Below are positions 1 to 8,312 of a DNA stretch of 64,000 bases, in pieces. The translations under genes and the position numbers were made by a program. The DNA is taken from assembly GCA_045612065.1 (NCBI GenBank), contig JAZKYH010000073.1, positions 29,731-93,730 of the forward strand, in the 5' to 3' direction. The stretch comes from UBA1189 sp045612065 (GTDB lineage: Bacteria; Bacteroidota; Bacteroidia; Bacteroidales; Bacteroidaceae). A model generated the notes under the pieces. It worked only from the letters and a program-made list of their open reading frames with translations. It did no database searches and was not told the origin of the DNA. How positions within the stretch are numbered: position 1 is the first letter of the stretch; each line of letters starts with the position of its first letter.

Positions 1-352
1 GTAAATCACCTGCCACAGTTTGTGACAGCGAGAATGTTACGTCGTTGTTCCAGTTTGTTCGCACATAAAAGTAGTTTCCTCCATCAGTTGTAGGCAAAGT
101 AGTAGCAATTCCTTGAATTGTACAAGAGGATGCAGCCACACCTGATTGAGAGTTTGCTGGAGCGTCTGAAGGAGTTAATGTCCAACCTGTAGACGGAGCA
201 CCCCATCCACTCGTGAGATTTGTTGCTCCAGTTTGGCCTTCAAATGACGGATTAACCAAGAGAGAAGTCTTGTCTGTCCAAGTCTGTGCCGAGAGCGAAC
301 CTACACCCAGCACTGCAATAAGTATTGCGAAAAGTTTATTTAGTTTTTTCAT
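1..352 (-). CDS. Secreted protein, N-terminal part only (runs off the window start)
   Basis: About 117 codons are visible, starting at the ATG read on the minus strand at 352 and open to the window edge. The first 23 residues (MKKLNKLFAILIAVLGVGSLSAQ) form a clear signal peptide. After it comes SLLVNPSFEGQTG; the NPSFE motif is common at the start of carbohydrate-binding or jelly-roll modules in secreted Bacteroidetes proteins. The gene begins 12 bp after the stop of the phosphoesterase gene on the same strand, so the two are probably co-transcribed. Function cannot be assigned from this fragment; a surface or exported glycan-binding protein is a reasonable guess only. Confidence 0.75.
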   Translation of the reverse strand, partial: MKKLNKLFAILIAVLGVGSLSAQTWTDKTSLLVNPSFEGQTGATNLTSGWGAPSTGWTLTPSDAPANSQSGVAASSCTIQGIATTLPTTDGGNYFYVRTNWNNDVTFSLSQTVAGDL

Positions 353-364
353 AATTGTCGAGTA

Positions 365-1636
365 TTAGAAGGTTACTGCTTTAACTTCCACTACACCCAC
401 GCCCTCTTTGCAGAGAACTACGTAAGCTGCCATAGAGATGGTGTTGTCGATGGTGTAGTCGGTAAGTGTTGAATAAGTGTTAGTAGCAGTAGAATGCACG
501 TGACCAGAGAAGTGTACGGGGTTCTTGGTCTTGCTGATAATCTCTACGAGTTTGTCCTTCTTCTGAGCGGCTGTTGTGTATGCACTGGTAACCTCAGAGT
601 CGAGTGAGTTACCCGAAGCATTCTGGTTAAGCCACCAACGGTCACAATCACTACCATAGTTGAAGGGGTAGTGTTGCATCCATACGGCAGCCTTTCCCTC
701 GCGGCCACTTACGTAAGTGTTTAAGGCATCGATAATGCCGTCAGGGGCATAGAACTTAGCAGCAGAGGTTATACTAGGTTTATCATATGGCTTTTGATAC
801 CAGTAGGTCTGTCCACAATAGAAGTCCACGCCCTTAAACTCGAAGGTGAAGGGCTTGATTTGTACGGCACCACCAGACTGTGTGAAGGTCTTGATGGTAA
901 ATCCGCCATTCGTAGCTGCGGTATTGTTCTGTGCGGTAATAACATCCAATGTAATGCCATCATAGTAGGCACCGCCATCATAAATACCCCAAGTTACACC
1001 TTTGCTTCCATCATCCCAAAGGTCGGGAGAAAGGTCGTGGTTACCCGCCATAGTGATGAAGGGAATGCCCGCGGTGTTGAAGCCTGCAATGGCGGTTTTG
1101 AAGTCATCACCCGAAGCCTTGTCCTTGTCCATATCGCCAAGGCAGAATACGATGTCGGCAGTGGGGAGATAGCCTTTAGGAGCCTTGTCAAAGGTTACCA
1201 CCTTGCCACCATCTTTACCCATATTGACAACGTTATTCACGAAGGTCTGCATATTTGCAACAGTGATGCCATCGTAGTCGTCCTGTGCAACGTGGGGGTC
1301 ACTGAAAATAACTGCAGTGAAATACTGACCTGCCACAAAGCGGAATGAATAGGCCTTTCCATCATACACGAAAGTCTCAATCTCACCGTCGGTGATGTAG
1401 GTCTTCGTAGGATCTGGGCTAACAGCGCTGGCTGTAACAGTCGAGCCATTTACTTTAACACCAGTGATAAAGCCTCCATTGAGATTTGTGCTTGCAGGCA
1501 GTTGCACGCATGTGCTACCGTCAGGCATCTTAAACTCCGTAGCTGCGGCGGAGTAGGTGAAGGTCATCTGCGCCCATGCGCTCATAGTGAACAGCGCGGC
1601 TGCGATGAGTCCGAGGAAACGTTTTGTCTGTTTCAT
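365..1636 (-). CDS. Secreted calcineurin-like metallophosphoesterase
   Basis: 423 residues with a signal peptide (MKQTKRFLGLIAAALFTMSAWAQ). The dimetal phosphoesterase motifs are present in order: DPH at residues 113-115, GDMDKD near 169, GNHD at 198-201 and GHVH at 378-381. This makes a binuclear-metal hydrolase likely, acting in the periplasm or outside the cell on phosphomonoesters, phosphodiesters or nucleotides; the substrate is not readable from sequence. About 95 residues lie between the signal peptide and the catalytic core, probably a small beta domain. It has no GIYIVNGKKVVIK-type tail. Transcription probably starts from a promoter near 1700, where a perfect 12-bp dyad suggests repression or activation. 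The partial gene downstream is 12 bp away. Confidence 0.88.
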   Translation of the reverse strand: MKQTKRFLGLIAAALFTMSAWAQMTFTYSAAATEFKMPDGSTCVQLPASTNLNGGFITGVKVNGSTVTASAVSPDPTKTYITDGEIETFVYDGKAYSFRFVAGQYFTAVIFSDPHVAQDDYDGITVANMQTFVNNVVNMGKDGGKVVTFDKAPKGYLPTADIVFCLGDMDKDKASGDDFKTAIAGFNTAGIPFITMAGNHDLSPDLWDDGSKGVTWGIYDGGAYYDGITLDVITAQNNTAATNGGFTIKTFTQSGGAVQIKPFTFEFKGVDFYCGQTYWYQKPYDKPSITSAAKFYAPDGIIDALNTYVSGREGKAAVWMQHYPFNYGSDCDRWWLNQNASGNSLDSEVTSAYTTAAQKKDKLVEIISKTKNPVHFSGHVHSTATNTYSTLTDYTIDNTISMAAYVVLCKEGVGVVEVKAVTF

Positions 1637-1699
1637 TGTTTTATTGCTTTATAAATTTTGATTTTGTGTGTTTTTGGAAACAATTACCCAATTAGTGTG

Positions 1700-1740
1700 C
1701 AAATGTAACACTTATTTTGCAGAATGCAGCAAAATAAGTG
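1700..1740 (-). promoter_or_regulatory. Promoter -7 element with a perfect 12-bp dyad
   Basis: On the minus strand a -7 box TACATTTG lies at 1700-1707, about 65 bp before the phosphoesterase ATG. Directly upstream is a perfect inverted repeat, CACTTATTTTGC at 1709-1720 and its complement at 1729-1740, separated by 8 bp. The dyad fills the space where the -33 element should lie. This arrangement fits an operator. An intrinsic terminator is unlikely because no T-run follows on either strand. Confidence 0.5.
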
Positions 1741-1944
1741 GAAAAATGTAATCTTTAGATTGAAATTTAGGGTGGATTGTTTTGTTTAACCACTAATCAC
1801 GCTCTACGCGAAGATTTAGGTGCACTAAAGGTTCGCCCTCGCTGGCTAGCACGCGGATAATAATTTTTGTTTCACGGCAGCGCGGTATGAGAGCGCTGCT
1901 TGCGACAAAGTGAGGTTTATCTCCCCCGAGGAGTTTCTTCTCCG

Positions 1945-2283
1945 CAGACTCACGCAGAGGTATGCATCGCTATCTCTCGCATACGGTCCTCCGGATGAAG
2001 AGCACAAGTGAAGCGCGTGCGCTCTGCGTAAGTCCGCGTTTTCTACGTGCGGCAAATAACTTTCTGTGAGCGGGTATTTTATCTCTCACGCAGACGCCGC
2101 AGACTTTCGCAGAATATTGCGAGTCGCTTGACTTCAGCCCCTACGTCTTAACAGCTAAGGCTGACGCCTCGGGCGTCGACCTAAAGGTTCGCCCTCGCTT
2201 CGAGATGTGTACACTCGGCGAAAGCCGACACACGCGAGTTTACGATGCGTGTTTCTGCGTTAATCTGCGGAGTCTGCGTGGAA
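1945..2283. repeat. Left direct repeat flanking the GxxExxY gene
   Basis: Segment 1945-2113 matches 2811-2980 with only a scatter of mismatches, and 2211-2283 matches 3026-3103 more loosely. The block is rich in CGCAGAC and GCGGAGTCTGCGT words on both strands. A left-only stretch (about 2114-2210) carries a GACGCC/GGCGTC hairpin at 2163-2177. Short open frames here are products of the repeated DNA and show no protein family. The rest of the gap 1637-2370 holds the phosphoesterase promoter and otherwise no recognisable gene. Confidence 0.75.
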
Positions 2284-2370
2284 AATAAACGATTTTTCGA
2301 GAAAAGATTTATGAGGAAGATAAGTGAGCAATATATTCACTACATTTGCAAGAAATAAAACACCATAGAG

Positions 2371-2751
2371 ATGAAATCCCTGAACGAAATTTCATATAAA
2401 GTTATCGGCTGTGCTATGGAAGTGCATAGGACGCTTGGCCCTGGTCTGCTCGAATCGGCCTATGAAAAGGCGCTTGTGCATGAATTGACTCTTGCTGGTA
2501 TACCCGTGCGGTCGCAAGTTGAAGTGGAAATGAGCTACAAAGGAGTGAATATCGGTGAGGGCTTGCGATTAGACTTGCTTGTCGATGATAAGCTAATTGT
2601 TGAGCTCAAGTCTGTGGAAGAGCTCAAACCTATACATCACAAGCAATTGTTAACTTATCTCAAGCTTATGGATAAGCGCCTCGGATTACTCATCAACTTT
2701 AATGTTACTGATATCATGCAAGGTATTAACCGCATAGCGAACAATCTATAA
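2371..2751 (+). CDS. GxxExxY family protein, PD-(D/E)XK nuclease-like fold
   Basis: 126 residues, close to the normal size of this family (PDDEXK_3). The signature GLLESAY is at residues 25-31. The later segment RLDLLVDDKLIVELKSV has the D...ExK spacing of the PD-(D/E)XK nuclease superfamily. Family function is not established; a nuclease or nucleic-acid-binding role is inferred from the fold. The gene stands alone, with no operon partner, between long direct repeats (1945-2283 and 2811-3103). Inverted CGCAGACT-type words face it from both sides. A -7-like box TACATTTG lies at 2341-2348, but no good -33 element is seen. The start is the ATG at 2371, the only sensible one for the conserved N-terminus. 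Confidence 0.85.
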   Translation: MKSLNEISYKVIGCAMEVHRTLGPGLLESAYEKALVHELTLAGIPVRSQVEVEMSYKGVNIGEGLRLDLLVDDKLIVELKSVEELKPIHHKQLLTYLKLMDKRLGLLINFNVTDIMQGINRIANNL

Positions 2752-2810
2752 CTTACTGCATGGTCTCATAATTTCTGGCACGCTGAAGATTTGGTCTCAC
2801 GCAGACTGCG

Positions 2811-3103
2811 CAGACTCACGCAGAGGTATGCATCGCTATCTCTCGCATACGGCCATCCGGATGGAGAGCACAAGTGAAGCGCGTGCGCTCTGCGTAGGTT
2901 TGCGTTTTCTGCGTGCGGTAAATAAGTTTCTGTGAGCGGGTATTTTTATCTCTCACGCAGACGCCGCAGACTTTCGCAGATGCATACATCGCTGACGCTC
3001 GTATGTGACCATCTGGGACGCAAACACTCGGCGCAGCCGACAGCTGCGAGTAAAACGATGCAGCCAACTCTGCGATAGTCCGCGCAGTCTGCGTGAGGAT
3101 AAA
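2811..3103. repeat. Right direct repeat flanking the GxxExxY gene
   Basis: 2811-2980 is a near copy of 1945-2113. 3026-3103 corresponds to 2211-2283, sharing ACTCGGCG...AGCCGACA, GCGAGT and the CAGTCTGCGTG end. Between them the right copy carries a different spacer (2981-3025) with TGCATACATCGCTGACGCTC. No coding content is credible. Confidence 0.75.
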
Positions 3104-3222
3104 GAAACGCTCTGCGAGAAAGGGACAGTGCAATCTGTCTACATTCTGTTGATACAGTTTTCATGCCGACGCGGTATATCCCAGTCGAATAAATTGTCCT
3201 TCTCACACAGATGACTTTTATG

Positions 3223-3350
3223 CTCACGCAGACACCGCAGACTTTCGCAGATGCATACATCGCTGACGCTCGTATGTGACCATCCGGATGGTATAGCACG
3301 AGCATAGCAAGTGCATTTCTGCGTTTTTCTGCGCTTTCTGCGTGCGGCAA
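3223..3350. repeat. Third, partial copy of the same repeat family
   Basis: 3223-3285 repeats 2952-3014 almost exactly (CTCACGCAGAC, then ACTTTCGCAGATGCATACAT and on through the GTATGTGACCATC word). It is followed by CTGCGTTTTTCTGCGC and TGCGTGCGGCAAA words also found in the two larger copies. It marks the outer limit of the repeat cluster on the right. Confidence 0.7.
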
Positions 3351-3372
3351 AAATTCGCGTGAGCCTAGGGGA

Positions 3373-3450
3373 ATCAGACAGCTCTGATAATTTTATCAGA
3401 CGGCTCTGGCAAAAATATCAGACGGCTTTGATAAACTTGCCAGACGGCTG
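3373..3450. repeat. Degenerate 22-24 bp tandem repeat
   Basis: Three and a half copies of a unit beginning ATCAGACGGCT, with starts near 3373, 3395, 3417 and 3440. Copies differ at a few bases and alternate between CTGATAA and CTGGCAA inside the unit. Nearby, AACTCCAGT at 3497-3505 pairs with its complement at 3520-3528. No gene is recognisable between 2752 and 3870. Confidence 0.6.
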
Positions 3451-3670
3451 CGTTTTTCAGTATCACCACGGGGATACTCGAGTATCACCAAAGAGAAACT
3501 CCAGTTTCTTCATGTAGATACTGGAGTTGATATTATAAAAACCACGAATGAACACAAATTGACACAAAACAAAGTTCGCGTTGCTCAAGATGACACATCG
3601 TGGAGGAAGGCGTTATGGACAACTGCTATATTATTGCTCCAAAAAAGAGAGTTTCCTGTTTTTTACGTTA

Positions 3671-3834
3671 GGTGTCGGTATTCGCGTATAATCGCTTGTA
3701 AATGTGTTTGGTATCGACCGATACCCTCGTTGCGGGGTGTCAGTAGCAGCCATATCTATTACTGACACCCCATGGTGGGGGTGTCGGTCGGTAATGTGCA
3801 GTATATCATGAGGTTGTGCTCAATTACCGACACC
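3671..3834. repeat. Cluster of related stem-loops (REP-like) beyond polA
   Basis: A perfect 12-bp stem GGGGTGTCAGTA (3734-3745) pairs with 3760-3771. A second stem GGTGTCGGT (3780-3788) pairs with 3826-3834. A third GGTGTCGGTA word starts at 3671 with a small GGTATCG/CGATACC hairpin at 3710-3725. All share the word GGTGTC(A/G)GTA. The cluster lies 40-200 bp after the polA stop, but no T-run follows, so it does not look like a normal intrinsic terminator. Confidence 0.6.
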
Positions 3835-3870
3835 TCAGCTAAAAAGCCCTTTAGACCAAAACTTACACGA

Positions 3871-6705
3871 TTAGTGTGCTTCGAGCCAGTTGGCTCCCCA
3901 GCCGAAGTCGGCGCGGAGGGGTACTTGCATCTGGTAGGCACTCTCCATGGCTTCGATGACGATGCTTTGTACGCGCTCTTTCTCTTCGGGATAGACGCTG
4001 AAGTTGAGTTCGTCGTGCACCTGGAGCATCATCGTAGAACGCAAGCCCTCGGTGCGGAAACGGCGGTAGATCTCTATCATAGCTATCTTGATGATGTCGG
4101 CCGCGCTGCCCTGAATGGGGGCGTTGATGGCATTGCGCTCGGCATAGCCACGCACCACGCTGTTGTGTGAGTTGATGTCGGGGAGGTAGCGCTTGCGGTG
4201 GAGGATGGTCTCAATATATCCCTTTTCGCGGGCCACCTCGATACTCTCGTCCATGTAGCGTTTGACGCCGCTGTAGGTGGCAAAGTAGTTCTCGATGAGC
4301 TCTTTGGCTTCACCGCGACTCACGTTCATGCGCTCGGCCAAGCCGAACACGGAGATGCCGTAGATGATGCCGAAGTTGGCCGTCTTGGCCCGTGAGCGCT
4401 GCTCGCGGGTGACCTCTTCGATGGGCACGTGGTATATCTTGGCGGCTGTGGCGGCGTGGATGTCTTCGCCCGAGCGGAAGGCCTCGATGAGGTTCTCGTC
4501 GCCACTGAGGTGGGCCATGATGCGCAACTCTATCTGTGAATAGTCGGCCGAGAAGAACTCGCACCCCGGCTCGGGAATGAAGGCACGGCGTATCTCCTTG
4601 CCGTCTTCGTTACGGATGGGAATGTTCTGCAGGTTCGGGTTGCTCGAGCTGAGACGTCCTGTGGCCGTAACGGTTTGGTTGAACGAGGTGTGTATCTTGC
4701 CTGTGGCGGGGTTTATCAGTGCGGGTAGGGCATCGACATAGGTGCTGAGCAGCTTCTTCAATCCGCGATGCTCAAGGATTTTCTCTACGATGGGGTGCTT
4801 GGTGCGCAAGCCTTCGAGCACCTCTTCCGATGTGCTGTACTGGCCGCTCTTGGTCTTCTTGGCCTTTTCGACAATCTTTATGCGTTCGAAGAGCACCTCG
4901 CCCACCTGCTTGGGCGATGCGATGTTGAAGGTGAAGCCGGCAAGGTCGTAGATGTCGTGTTCAATCTGCTGCAGGCGCTCGGTGAAGTAGCGCGAGGTCT
5001 CCTGTAGGGTGTCGGTGCTGATGCGTGCTCCGTTGCGCTCCATATAAGCAAGCACACGCACGAGAGGCATCTCGATATCGTGGAAGAGGCGGTCGGCACC
5101 CGCAGTCACGAGCTCCTTTTCGAGGATGTTCTTTAGGCGTAGTGTCACATCGGCATCCTCGCACGCATAGTCGCAGATGGCCGATGGCTCAAGGTCGCGC
5201 ATATTCTTCTGCCCACGTCCGCGCGGACCGATGAGTGACTCAATCTTGATGGTGTCGTACTTGAGATACACCTCGGCAAGGTAGTCCATGCCGTGGTTTA
5301 GCTCGGGCTGGAGGAGGTAGTGGGCAATCATGGTGTCGAACATCGGACCGCCCAGCTCCACGCCATAGTTCTGCAAGATGAGGTAGTCGTACTTGATGTT
5401 CTGGCCAATCTTGAGGGTCGTCTCGTCTGTTAGCACCCCACGGAACTCCTCTACGATTGCTTGGGCTTCAGCCCTGTCGGCAGGTACGGGCACATAGTAG
5501 GCCTCACCCTCGGTGATGGCAAAGCTCATGCCCACGAGCTCGGCTACGATGGCATCGGTGCCTGTGGTCTCGGTGTCGAAGGCAAAGGCAGTGCAGGATG
5601 CAAACTTTTGCACCAGTTCATCGCGCTTTTCCTTGGTGTCGACAAGGGTGTAGGTATGGGGAATGGTTGATAATGTGCTGAGATTGGTGCGGAACAGGTC
5701 CTGACCATTTTCTTCACTGAAGATACTGCCGAACAGGTCGCCTTGTACGGCCGGTGCACCGAAGAGGTCACCTTGTACTGGCTCTGCAGCTCCCTTCCGA
5801 GCTGTCTGAGTCCTTCCTCTAAGGGGGGATTCTGTAGTAGACGGCAATACTCGCTTTAGCAATGTGCGGAACTCCAGTTCCTCGAACAATGCCTGTATCT
5901 TCTCCTCATCGGGTTCCTCGCGCTTCAGTGCTTCGAGGTCGAGGGTGATGGGGGCATCGGTTTTGATGGTGGCAAGGAAACGGCTCAGCTCGATGAGCTC
6001 GACATTGTCGTCTACTTTTTTCTTCAAGGCGCCTTTCAGCTCGTCGCGGCGGGCGAGCAGGGTCGGGATGTCGCCAAATTCGGCAATAAGTTTCTGTGCC
6101 GTCTTCTCGCCTACACCGGGGCAGCCAGGGATGTTGTCCGAAGAGTCGCCCATCAAACCCAAGAGGTCGATGACCTGCTCGGGACGTTCGATGCCAAACT
6201 TCTCCTTCACTCGCTCTATGCCCATCACCTCAAACTCCTTGTCGCCAAACTTGGGACGGTAGATGAGAGCGTTCTCCGTGACGAGTTGCCCGTAGTCCTT
6301 GTCGGGCGTCATCATATAGGTCTTGATGCCTTGCTGGTCGGCTTGGTGGGCCAATGTGCCGATGACATCGTCGGCCTCATAGCCACTCACCTCAAGGATG
6401 GGTATGCGGTAGGCACGCAAGATATCTTTGATGATGGGTACGCTGGCACGGATGTCCTCGGGAGTCTCCTCGCGCTGGGCCTTATATTGCTCAAACAGTT
6501 CGTGTCTGAAGGTAGGCCCCTTGGGGTCGAAGGCCACACCGATATGGGTAGGTTGCTCTTTCTTTAGGACATCCTCCAAGGTGTTCACAAAGCCGAAGAT
6601 GGCTGAGGTGTTCTGCCCCTTGGAGTTGATGCGCGGAGCACGGATGAAGGCATAGTAGGCTCTATAGATAAGAGCGTAGGCGTCGAGGAGAAAGAGCTTG
6701 TTCAT
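3871..6705 (-). CDS. polA: DNA polymerase I
   Basis: 944 residues, full length for the family. The N-terminal 5'-3' exonuclease domain spans about residues 1-290 (starts MNKLFLLDAYALIYRAYYAF). The 3'-5' exonuclease domain follows, with an intact DxE pair at D377 and E379 (FDTETTG), so proofreading is probably active. The polymerase domain has DYSQIELRI in motif A, the RAKTANFGIIYG finger helix and VHDE in motif C (D898). It works in replication and repair, filling gaps and removing RNA primers. It is the last gene of a compact operon: the M6 protease gene ends 12 bp before its ATG and lptB lies just upstream of that. A cluster of stem-loops follows the stop codon. Confidence 0.98.
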   Translation of the reverse strand: MNKLFLLDAYALIYRAYYAFIRAPRINSKGQNTSAIFGFVNTLEDVLKKEQPTHIGVAFDPKGPTFRHELFEQYKAQREETPEDIRASVPIIKDILRAYRIPILEVSGYEADDVIGTLAHQADQQGIKTYMMTPDKDYGQLVTENALIYRPKFGDKEFEVMGIERVKEKFGIERPEQVIDLLGLMGDSSDNIPGCPGVGEKTAQKLIAEFGDIPTLLARRDELKGALKKKVDDNVELIELSRFLATIKTDAPITLDLEALKREEPDEEKIQALFEELEFRTLLKRVLPSTTESPLRGRTQTARKGAAEPVQGDLFGAPAVQGDLFGSIFSEENGQDLFRTNLSTLSTIPHTYTLVDTKEKRDELVQKFASCTAFAFDTETTGTDAIVAELVGMSFAITEGEAYYVPVPADRAEAQAIVEEFRGVLTDETTLKIGQNIKYDYLILQNYGVELGGPMFDTMIAHYLLQPELNHGMDYLAEVYLKYDTIKIESLIGPRGRGQKNMRDLEPSAICDYACEDADVTLRLKNILEKELVTAGADRLFHDIEMPLVRVLAYMERNGARISTDTLQETSRYFTERLQQIEHDIYDLAGFTFNIASPKQVGEVLFERIKIVEKAKKTKSGQYSTSEEVLEGLRTKHPIVEKILEHRGLKKLLSTYVDALPALINPATGKIHTSFNQTVTATGRLSSSNPNLQNIPIRNEDGKEIRRAFIPEPGCEFFSADYSQIELRIMAHLSGDENLIEAFRSGEDIHAATAAKIYHVPIEEVTREQRSRAKTANFGIIYGISVFGLAERMNVSRGEAKELIENYFATYSGVKRYMDESIEVAREKGYIETILHRKRYLPDINSHNSVVRGYAERNAINAPIQGSAADIIKIAMIEIYRRFRTEGLRSTMMLQVHDELNFSVYPEEKERVQSIVIEAMESAYQMQVPLRADFGWGANWLEAH

Positions 6706-6717
6706 AAAAGGGATGAG

Positions 6718-8310
6718 TTACTTAATCACCACTTTCTTGCCATTCACGATGTATATGCCCTTTGAGGGCTGTGCAACGGGGCGGCCGAGGAGGTCGTAAT
6801 GAGTTCTGAATTTTGAGTCCTGAATCTTGAGTTCATCTATGGCGTCCTCTATATATCCTCCGCGGAAGTTGAAGGTGGTCTTACCCGTCGCGGCATCGTA
6901 GCAGATATCAGTGAGGGGCTTGTCCATCGCTGCACCGAACTGAGTGCGTGAGGCAGGGGTGCTGGTCAGCGTAAACTCGTGGTTGTCATTACCGAAGAGG
7001 TGCTTGTTGGCTGTTTTGTAGCTGTAGTCATTGTTGGCGGGCACGATACAATGGCGGTGGTTGGTCTCCGTGTTGACCTTGTTGTTTTTCCATGCAGTGG
7101 CATTGTAGGTGACCTCAGAGATGAGCAGCCCGTTGGCTGGGGCATCTATGTTCCAACCCTCTCGGCGTATGGTCTCGATAATGTAGAACGATGCAGTGTC
7201 GGCTGCCGTGATGATGCTTGTGCTATCAATGTCTGAGGTGAAGATGCGGTATCCCTTGCCCTCCTCCTCGGTGGTACCTATGCTCATGGTAGCGGGTTGG
7301 TCGAGGGTGTGCATGGGAATCCAACCGAGCGAATAGCGCTCAAAGGCGGTGTAGGCACTGGGGACGAAACCCTCGGCATTGTACATACCGTAGTCCATCA
7401 CGCTCCACATGTCCATGGTGAAGTCCTCGGCCTTGGTGTTGTAGAAGTCGGGCAAACCGAGTACGTGACTGAACTCGTGTATGAAAGTACCGATACCTGC
7501 CACCACGGGGAGGTCGACGATCAATTCGCCCGAGCAAGCATAGCGCTTTATCTTCATGCCATTGCCCAAGGTGAGTGTGATGCTGGATGATTTGGCCCAG
7601 ATTGCCTCTTCAATGCCTGTTTGTGCTTCGTCGCTACCGGCATAGACAACATACACAAAGTCCACTACGCCGTCGCCATCGTTATCGTAGTCGGTGAAGT
7701 CGGTCAATCCTTGCGAATAGGCTTTCTGGCAGGCTTCACTGATCATGCCTACGGTGTTCTTGTCGTTGCCATTGGTGCTGTTGGCTCCGTAGTGGGAGCG
7801 TTTGTTGTTGAGGGTGACGGGACCGATGACATCGAACGAGGGAGTGAACTTACCGAACGATTGGTCGCGGAAGTAGTCGCGTGCACTGCCGGGGATGGTA
7901 ACGTCAAGGGGCAGGTGTTGACCGAAGATATTACTGTATTCGTTGAATTCGATATGCTCGCTATAATTGTCGGCATTGAAACGCTTGCTCAAGAGGTTAC
8001 TGATACTATCAGCACTGATAGAGAAGGGCACATCGGCATAGGCAGCAAGGATGACTACTCCCTTGATGTTTCCTGTTGTGGGGAACGCCTGCATGATGTA
8101 CTCGCCTGAGGCACGGGTTGCTGCTTGCTGCAGGTCGTTGTCTTGTGGGTACTGAGCGAGCTTGTGGCGTATCTCCTTGCGGGGAGGGACTTTGTGAAAT
8201 GGTAAGTCGAGGGTTGAGATTTGAGAGTTTTCCTTTGTCTGTTGTTCGTAGGCAATGGACTGTAGGCCACACACAAGGCACAGTGCGGTCAATAGTGTCT
8301 TTATCTTCAT
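6718..8310 (-). CDS. Secreted M6-family (immune inhibitor A-like) metalloprotease
   Basis: 530 residues from the ATG at 8310. The longer open frame upstream is rejected because it overlaps lptB and the internal start gives a proper signal peptide (MKIKTLLTALCLVCGLQSIA). The zinc site HEFSHVLGLPD begins at H278 (HExxHxxGxxD) and is followed by the WSVMDYG turn. A calcium-binding-like DYDNDGDG loop precedes it. These fit the M6 family of secreted peptidases. The C-terminus is a YDLLGRP...GIYIVNGKKVVIK tail as in several other exported proteins of this window, and a 35-nt heptad tract (6801-6835) encodes the residues just before that tail. The gene starts 2 bp after the lptB stop and ends 12 bp before polA, an odd placement for a secreted protease. 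Confidence 0.9.
   Translation of the reverse strand: MKIKTLLTALCLVCGLQSIAYEQQTKENSQISTLDLPFHKVPPRKEIRHKLAQYPQDNDLQQAATRASGEYIMQAFPTTGNIKGVVILAAYADVPFSISADSISNLLSKRFNADNYSEHIEFNEYSNIFGQHLPLDVTIPGSARDYFRDQSFGKFTPSFDVIGPVTLNNKRSHYGANSTNGNDKNTVGMISEACQKAYSQGLTDFTDYDNDGDGVVDFVYVVYAGSDEAQTGIEEAIWAKSSSITLTLGNGMKIKRYACSGELIVDLPVVAGIGTFIHEFSHVLGLPDFYNTKAEDFTMDMWSVMDYGMYNAEGFVPSAYTAFERYSLGWIPMHTLDQPATMSIGTTEEEGKGYRIFTSDIDSTSIITAADTASFYIIETIRREGWNIDAPANGLLISEVTYNATAWKNNKVNTETNHRHCIVPANNDYSYKTANKHLFGNDNHEFTLTSTPASRTQFGAAMDKPLTDICYDAATGKTTFNFRGGYIEDAIDELKIQDSKFRTHYDLLGRPVAQPSKGIYIVNGKKVVIK
6801..6835. repeat. Five-heptad tract inside the M6 protease gene
   Basis: Five 7-bp units (gagttct, gaatttt, gagtcct, gaatctt, gagttca) in frame within the protease gene. 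They encode the segment ELKIQDSKFRTH immediately before the YDLLGR tail. Comparable tracts occupy the same place in three other secreted proteins here. Confidence 0.75.
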
Positions 8311-8312
8311 AA

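Noticed and set aside
2816..3350. Overlapping short frames with repeated HPDGRMREIAM-like peptides
   Set aside because: The repetition comes from the non-coding DNA repeats; frames are not preserved between the copies.
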